Assembly: GCA_030418545.1 (NCBI GenBank)
Contig: QAIB01000002.1
Coordinates: forward strand, 310,001-374,000
Reading direction: 5' to 3'
Length of the DNA stretch: 64,000 bases
Origin: Xenophilus aerolatus
GTDB taxonomy: Bacteria > Pseudomonadota > Gammaproteobacteria > Burkholderiales > Burkholderiaceae_C
A model generated the notes under the pieces. That model saw only the letters and a list, made by a program, of their open reading frames with translations, was not told the origin of the DNA and did not search any database. Position 1 is the first letter of the stretch. Each line of letters opens with the position of its first letter. A program made the position numbers and the translations under genes. This document shows, piece after piece, positions 59,641 to 64,000 of this stretch.

Positions 59641-61312
59641 GGGCCGGCACGCGGGCCTCGGCCCGCCCGCACAGCCGCGCGACCAGCGCGCCGGCATCTG
59701 CGGGCAGCCGGTCGCCGCGCCAGGCCACATGCTGGTCGGCCCGGCACAGCACGAGGCGGTGGCGGTAGCCGGCCTCGGCCGGCAGTTCGTCCGCCGTGGC
59801 GTCGACCAGCGCCAGCGGCATGCCGACGACCTGCGCGGCCGCCTGCAGCGGCGCGACGTCGACCGACGGGTCGCGGCGCAGCAGCGTGTAGCCGGGGCCG
59901 AAGGCGTCGTAGAGCGAGCGCCCGTCGTCCAGCCACACGTGCGGCGCCCGGCAGCCGGGCACCGTGGACGGCGTGAAGTCGCCCATGCTGTAGGGCGGCG
60001 GCGCCTCGCCGTCGGCGACGATGATGGGCGAGCCGTCGTAGAAGTACCCGAAGTTCAGGCCGCCGCAGCAGAACTGCTGCACGTTCAGCGCGTAGGCTTC
60101 GCGGCCCACGGCCTCGCGCAGCGCCTCGCCCGCGGGGCCCGGCGCTTCCAGGTCGGGCGGCACCGCGCCGCGCGCGCGGATCATCTTCTGGGCATGCTCC
60201 ATCGCGAACTGCGACACCTGCTCGGTGATCGGCTGGCGCTCGGCCTGGTAGGCGTCCAGGATGGCCTCGTCGGCCCAGCCCTGCAGGCACGCGCCCAGCA
60301 GCCAGCCGAGGTTGACCGCGTCGGCGATGCCGGCGTTCATGCCGTAGCCGGCGTAAGGCACCCACAGGTGCGCGGCGTCGCCTGCGATGAAGACGCGGCC
60401 GGCGCGGAAGCGGTCGGCCACCAGCCGCCGGCCCACCCAGTCCTCCTTGCTGATGACCTCGTACGGGAAGTCGGCTTCCACGCCCAGGATCTCGCGGATC
60501 GAGGCGTCGCGGTCGACCGAGTCGAACTCCGGCTCGTGCGGGTTGAGGTGGTTGTGCACCAGCCACTTGTCGCCGCCGTCGATGGTGAACACCGTTCCGC
60601 AGCGCCGCGGGTTGACGGCGTAGCAGCACCAGGCGTCGGTGCCCTGGGTGCGCTCGCGCAGGCCCGGCGCGCGGATGTAGGTGGACTGCACGCGCTGGAT
60701 CACCGGCGTGCCGGCCAGCTGTGCGCCCATGGCCTTGCGCACCATCGAGCTGCCGCCGTCGCAGCCGACCAGGTAGCGCGCACGCAGCGTGCGGGTGCTG
60801 CCGTCGTCCAGGCCGAGCGCGGTGGCCGTCACGCCGTCGGCGTCCTGCTCGAAGCCCAGCACCTGCGTGCGGCTGAGCAGCGTCACGCCGGGGCGGCTCG
60901 CGGCATGCTCCAGCAGGATCGGCTCGAGGTAGATCTGGTTGATGCGGTGGGGCGGCTCGGGGGTCGGCCACCAGGTGTCGGGGCCGCCGGTGGCGGTGTA
61001 GCGCTCGCGCCGGCTGGGGATGGGGATGCGCGTGAGCTCCTGCCCGGTGAAGGTGGTGCGGAAGACGACGTCGTTGGGGTGGTCCGCGGGCAGGCCGGCA
61101 TCGCGCACCTGGGCGGCCACGCCCAGGCGGCGGAACTGCTCCATCGTGCGGGCCGACACGTGGTTGCACTTGACGTTGGGCGGCTCGCCGCGGTGGCGGG
61201 TCTCGGCGATCGCGACGCGCACGCCGCGCGAGGCGAGGTCCATCGCGAGGGTCAGGCCGACCGGGCCGGCGCCGACGATCAGGACGTCGGTGGTGAGGGT
61301 CTCGAGGCTCAT
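59630..61312 (-). CDS. FAD-dependent aromatic monooxygenase (PheA/TfdB family)
   Basis: A 560-residue group A flavoprotein hydroxylase. The FAD-binding GAGPVG lies at 14-19 (VLIVGAGPVGLTLAMDLASRG), the DG motif region is GCDGGSSMVRKAMG, and the GD motif is GDAAHLWVPYAGYGMNAGIADAVNLGWLL. The C-terminal thioredoxin-like domain typical of this class follows. Such enzymes hydroxylate phenols or similar aromatics using NAD(P)H and oxygen. It is downstream of a Bug receptor gene (32 bp) and divergent from a LysR gene, so it probably starts the breakdown of an aromatic acid taken up by that receptor. Confidence 0.9.
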   Translation of the reverse strand: MSLETLTTDVLIVGAGPVGLTLAMDLASRGVRVAIAETRHRGEPPNVKCNHVSARTMEQFRRLGVAAQVRDAGLPADHPNDVVFRTTFTGQELTRIPIPSRRERYTATGGPDTWWPTPEPPHRINQIYLEPILLEHAASRPGVTLLSRTQVLGFEQDADGVTATALGLDDGSTRTLRARYLVGCDGGSSMVRKAMGAQLAGTPVIQRVQSTYIRAPGLRERTQGTDAWCCYAVNPRRCGTVFTIDGGDKWLVHNHLNPHEPEFDSVDRDASIREILGVEADFPYEVISKEDWVGRRLVADRFRAGRVFIAGDAAHLWVPYAGYGMNAGIADAVNLGWLLGACLQGWADEAILDAYQAERQPITEQVSQFAMEHAQKMIRARGAVPPDLEAPGPAGEALREAVGREAYALNVQQFCCGGLNFGYFYDGSPIIVADGEAPPPYSMGDFTPSTVPGCRAPHVWLDDGRSLYDAFGPGYTLLRRDPSVDVAPLQAAAQVVGMPLALVDATADELPAEAGYRHRLVLCRADQHVAWRGDRLPADAGALVARLCGRAEARVPALSD

Positions 61313-61344
61313 TGGGGGAAGAGGAGGGGAGAGAGGAATGAAGT

Positions 61345-62364
61345 TCAGTCGAGCTTGATGCCGGCGCGCTGGATCACCTGCGCCCACTTGGTGGTCTCGC
61401 TGCCGATGTAGCGTGCGAAGGCCGCCGTGCTCTGCGGCGCGGGCTCGACGCCCAGGTTGCGCATGGCCGCGCGGGTCGCTTCGTCGGCCAGGCCGGCATT
61501 GATCTCGGCGTTGAGCCGCGTGACGATGGCCTCGGGGGTGCCGGCGGGCGCGACGATGCCGAACCAGCCGGTGGAGTCGTAGCCGGGCACGCCGGCCTCG
61601 GACATCGTCGGCACCTCGGGCAGCATCGGCAGGCGGGTCGGGCTGGTGACGGCATAGGCCACCAGCTTGCCGGCGCGGATCTGCTGCAGGGCCGAGGGCA
61701 GGTCGACGATGCCCAGCGGCACCTGGCCGCCCAGCACGTCGAGCGCGGCCGGGCCCGAGCCTCGGTAGGCGACCTCGACCAGTTGCACGCCAGCCATCTG
61801 CGAGAGCAGCGCGGCCGACAGGTGCATGGCCGTGCCGTTGCCGCCATGGGCAATCGACAGCTTGCGCGGCTCGGCCTTCGCCTTGTCGATCAGCGCCTTG
61901 AGCGTGCGCGGCTGCAGGGAGGGGTGTCCGACCAGCACGAAGGGAATGGCTGCCACCATCGCCACCGGCTGCAGGTCGCGCGCCGGGTCGAAGGGCATCT
62001 GGGCATAGAGGCTCGCGTTGGCCGACAGCGCCCCGGCTGCCCCCAACCCCAGCGTGTAGCCGTCGGGCGCGGCGCGGGCCACCACCGTGAGCCCGACATT
62101 GCCGCCCGCGCCGGGCCGGTTGTCGACCACCACCGGCTGGCCGAGGCGCTCGTTCAGGCGCGGGACCAGCATGCGGAACACGGCGTCCGAGCTGCCGCCC
62201 GGTGGGAAGGTCACCACCACGCGGATCGGCTTCGTCGGGTAGTCGGGCTGGGCCTGCGATGCCAGCGGTGCGGCCAGCGCGAAAGCGCCTGCGGCCAGGG
62301 CGGCCAGGGCGCGGCGGCGGGCCAGGCAGGGCCGTGCGCTTGCGCGGCCTGAAGAGGGATGCAT
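61345..62364 (-). CDS. Bug-family (TTT) substrate-binding protein, copy 4
   Basis: A 339-residue periplasmic receptor. I took the ATG at 62364 (MHPSSGRASARPCLARRR), which follows CCGGAGACACGC, over the in-frame ATG further upstream (62394). The signal peptide ends at about ASQAQP; family blocks PIRVVVTFPPGGSSDA and VVDNRPGAGGNVG are present. It forms a two-gene unit with the monooxygenase and is divergent from the LysR regulator, 91 bp away. The receptor may deliver or signal the aromatic substrate. Confidence 0.93.
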   Translation of the reverse strand: MHPSSGRASARPCLARRRALAALAAGAFALAAPLASQAQPDYPTKPIRVVVTFPPGGSSDAVFRMLVPRLNERLGQPVVVDNRPGAGGNVGLTVVARAAPDGYTLGLGAAGALSANASLYAQMPFDPARDLQPVAMVAAIPFVLVGHPSLQPRTLKALIDKAKAEPRKLSIAHGGNGTAMHLSAALLSQMAGVQLVEVAYRGSGPAALDVLGGQVPLGIVDLPSALQQIRAGKLVAYAVTSPTRLPMLPEVPTMSEAGVPGYDSTGWFGIVAPAGTPEAIVTRLNAEINAGLADEATRAAMRNLGVEPAPQSTAAFARYIGSETTKWAQVIQRAGIKLD

Positions 62365-62455
62365 GCGTGTCTCCGGTTTCGGTGTTTTCCACATTGAAAC
62401 CGCGGCGCATTCATTCGTAAATCAATAAATTCGAAAGCATTCTCAATATGACCTG

Positions 62456-63367
62456 ATGAATACCACCTTCGCGCCCACGATCCGCCAACTGCGTGCCTTC
62501 GTGCAGGTGCACCGGCTGCGCAAGCTGAGTGCCGCGGCCGAGCAGCTCTTCGTTACGCAGTCGGCCGTGAGCATGCTGATCCGGCAGCTCGAGGAGGGGC
62601 TGGACGCACGGCTCTTCGATCGGACCACGCGTTCGCTCCAGCCCACGGCCGCCGCGTCGGAGATGCTGCCGGTGGCCGAGCGCATCCTGCGCGATGTCGA
62701 CGCGCTGGCCACGGGCTTTCGCGAGCTGGCGCAGCTGGAGCGCGGGCGCGTCAGCATCGCCATCACGCCCACGCTGGCGTCCTTCCTGTTGCCCGAGGCG
62801 ATCCGCGCCTTCGCGCGCAGTCATCCGCAGGTGCGGGTGCTGGTGGACGATTGCGCGCCCGACCAGTTCGTCTCGCGCGTGATCGGCGAGCACGTGGACT
62901 TCGGCATCGGCACGCCGGAGCGGCCCGGCGCCGAGGTCGACACGCAGACGCTGCTGCGCGACCACCTGGCGCTGGTGTGCCCGCGCACGCACCGGCTGGC
63001 CAACCAGCGCTCGGTGCGCTGGCGCGCCCTGGCCGGCGAGCCGCTGACCACCGTGCGGCCGGGGTACGGCATCCGTCCGCAGATCGAGGCGGCGGCGGCA
63101 CGCGCCGGCGTCGCGCTGGACGTGGTGCACGAGGTGTCTTTCCTTTCCACCGCGCTGTGGATGACGGCCAGCGGCATGGGCGCGGCCATCATGCCCTCGG
63201 CCTTCGCGCGGGCCGCCGGCGATGCCTCGCTCGCCATCCTGCCGCTGGTTGCGCCGCGCGTGTCGCGCGACGTGTCGGTGGTCACGCGGCGCGGTCGCTC
63301 GCTGTCGGCGGCCAGCCTGAGCTTCATCCGCACCCTGCGCACGACGCTGGCCGCGCACAAGGGCTGA
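62456..63367 (+). CDS. LysR-family transcriptional regulator
   Basis: A 303-residue LTTR with the N-terminal HTH ([51 protein letters not shown], about 9-60) and a complete effector domain ([44 protein letters not shown]). The divergent 91-bp gap is AT-rich and has ATTCG-TAAATCAATAAATT-CGAAA, a candidate LTTR site. It most likely controls the Bug/monooxygenase unit to its left. It precedes amiE on the same strand by 104 bp but is probably not part of that operon. Confidence 0.93.
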   Translation: MNTTFAPTIRQLRAFVQVHRLRKLSAAAEQLFVTQSAVSMLIRQLEEGLDARLFDRTTRSLQPTAAASEMLPVAERILRDVDALATGFRELAQLERGRVSIAITPTLASFLLPEAIRAFARSHPQVRVLVDDCAPDQFVSRVIGEHVDFGIGTPERPGAEVDTQTLLRDHLALVCPRTHRLANQRSVRWRALAGEPLTTVRPGYGIRPQIEAAAARAGVALDVVHEVSFLSTALWMTASGMGAAIMPSAFARAAGDASLAILPLVAPRVSRDVSVVTRRGRSLSAASLSFIRTLRTTLAAHKG

Positions 63368-63395
63368 AGGGCGGCGCGCCACACGCGCCGCTGCG

Positions 63396-63411
63396 TACGT
63401 CAATCAACGTA
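63396..63411. promoter_or_regulatory. Palindrome shared by urt and amiE promoters (amiE copy)
   Basis: TACGT-CAATCA-ACGTA lies 60 bp before the amiE ATG. It matches the reverse complement of 52576-52591 at 15 of 16 positions. A -10-like CAGAAT starts 23 bp on (63435-63440), the same distance as in the urt promoter, which would centre the site near -42. Confidence 0.72.
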
Positions 63412-63471
63412 TGGGCCGGCCGCGCGGCGATTTCCAGAATGCCGGCATCGACATTCCCCCGGAGCGCAGCC

Positions 63472-64000
63472 ATGATCCACGGCGACATTTCCAGCAGCAA
63501 GGACACCGTCGGCGTCGCCGTCGTCAACTACAAGATGCCGCGCCTGCACACGCGCGCCGAGGTGCTCGCGAACGCGAAGCAGATCGCCGACATGGTGGTC
63601 GGCATGAAGGCCGGCCTGCCGGGCCTGGACCTCGTGGTCTTTCCCGAGTACAGCACGCACGGGATCATGTACGACAGCGCCGAGATGTACGAGAACGCAG
63701 CCAGCGTGCCGGGATTCGAGACCGAGATCTTCGCCGAGGCCTGCCGCAAGGCCAAGGTGTGGGGCGTGTTCTCGCTCACCGGCGAGCGCCATGAGGAGCA
63801 CCCCAACAAGGCGCCGTACAACACCCTGATCCTCATGAACGACCAGGGCGAGATCGTCCAGAAGTACCGCAAGATCATGCCCTGGGTGCCGATCGAGGGC
63901 TGGTACCCCGGCAACTGCACCTACGTGAGCGAAGGGCCCAAGGGCCTGAAGATCAGCCTCATCATCTGCGACGACGGCAACTACCCCGAGATCTGGCGCG
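63472..64000 (+). CDS. amiE: Aliphatic amidase AmiE (N-terminal half, runs off the window)
   Basis: The first 176 residues of a nitrilase-superfamily amidase that hydrolyses short aliphatic amides to the acid and ammonia. The catalytic triad is present at exactly the numbers known for Pseudomonas AmiE: Glu59 (VFPEY), Lys134 (KYRK) and Cys166 (IICDDG). The start [21 protein letters not shown] and the CGGAGC leader agree. The remaining half lies beyond the right edge. With formamidase and the urt importer it completes an amide-nitrogen scavenging set. Relatives include AmiF formamidases, but AmiE fits better. Confidence 0.93.
   Translation, partial: MIHGDISSSKDTVGVAVVNYKMPRLHTRAEVLANAKQIADMVVGMKAGLPGLDLVVFPEYSTHGIMYDSAEMYENAASVPGFETEIFAEACRKAKVWGVFSLTGERHEEHPNKAPYNTLILMNDQGEIVQKYRKIMPWVPIEGWYPGNCTYVSEGPKGLKISLIICDDGNYPEIWR

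Noticed and set aside
63372..63390. Terminator after the LysR gene (CGGCGCG-N5-CGCGCCG)
   Set aside because: The stem is perfect but no T-run follows, so a rho-independent terminator is not supported.

Overview
The window is a high-GC chromosomal stretch of a beta-proteobacterium, most likely a member of the Comamonadaceae (Variovorax/Acidovorax-like). The grounds are four Bug-type (tripartite tricarboxylate) substrate-binding proteins, a Burkholderiales-type porin, the imuA-imuB-dnaE2 cassette, and at least six copies of a roughly 60-70 bp dispersed repeat that I recall from Comamonadaceae genomes. Almost all of the window is ordinary core/accessory chromosome. The exception is about 25.9-31.1 kb, which is visibly AT-richer and looks horizontally acquired.

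Layout. 0.2-11.5 kb: an uncharacterised carboxylate catabolic cluster made of an alpha/beta hydrolase, two tandem Bug receptors, an FAD oxidoreductase, an IclR regulator, split aconitase-X, an IlvD/Edd-type dehydratase, a porin and a third Bug receptor. 11.5-16.9 kb: a secreted-looking aldo/keto reductase behind an RND efflux pump and its adaptor. 17.1-24.3 kb: the SOS mutasome imuA-imuB-dnaE2 behind a near-consensus LexA box, followed by a gene with a textbook PD-(D/E)XK motif and a small unknown. 24.4-25.7 kb: an RcnB-like protein, tRNA-Gly(CCC), and a divergent pair of small unknowns sharing a second LexA-like palindrome.

25.9-31.8 kb: a candidate defence island. It holds a soluble KAP-type NTPase, a four-helix membrane protein with a C-terminal HEPN-like RNase motif, an AIPR-family abortive-infection protein and a P2-type phage gpD relic. 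A second, truncated copy of the 5' part of tRNA-Gly lies inside it. 31.8-43.7 kb: housekeeping and scattered genes, namely an Hsp70-like chaperone, a ferritin-like protein, alaS, a histidine phosphatase, a ketopantoate-reductase-like enzyme, a TetR/NTF2 divergent pair with two perfect operators, a phospholipase-D lipoprotein and a NarL-type two-component pair.

43.8-64.0 kb: nitrogen scavenging. A cyanate/nitrate-type ABC transporter with cyanase comes first; its ATPase gene carries a one-base frameshift. Next is a divergent locus in which an NCS1-permease/histidine-kinase/receiver fusion and a LuxR-type regulator face urtABCDE-fmdA-fmdB (urea/short-amide uptake and formamidase). A LysR-Bug-flavin monooxygenase cluster and the start of amiE (aliphatic amidase) follow. 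The kinase/urt promoter region and the amiE promoter share a 16-bp palindrome with one mismatch, set at the same distance from a candidate -10. This suggests that the kinase/regulator pair controls both amide loci as one regulon.
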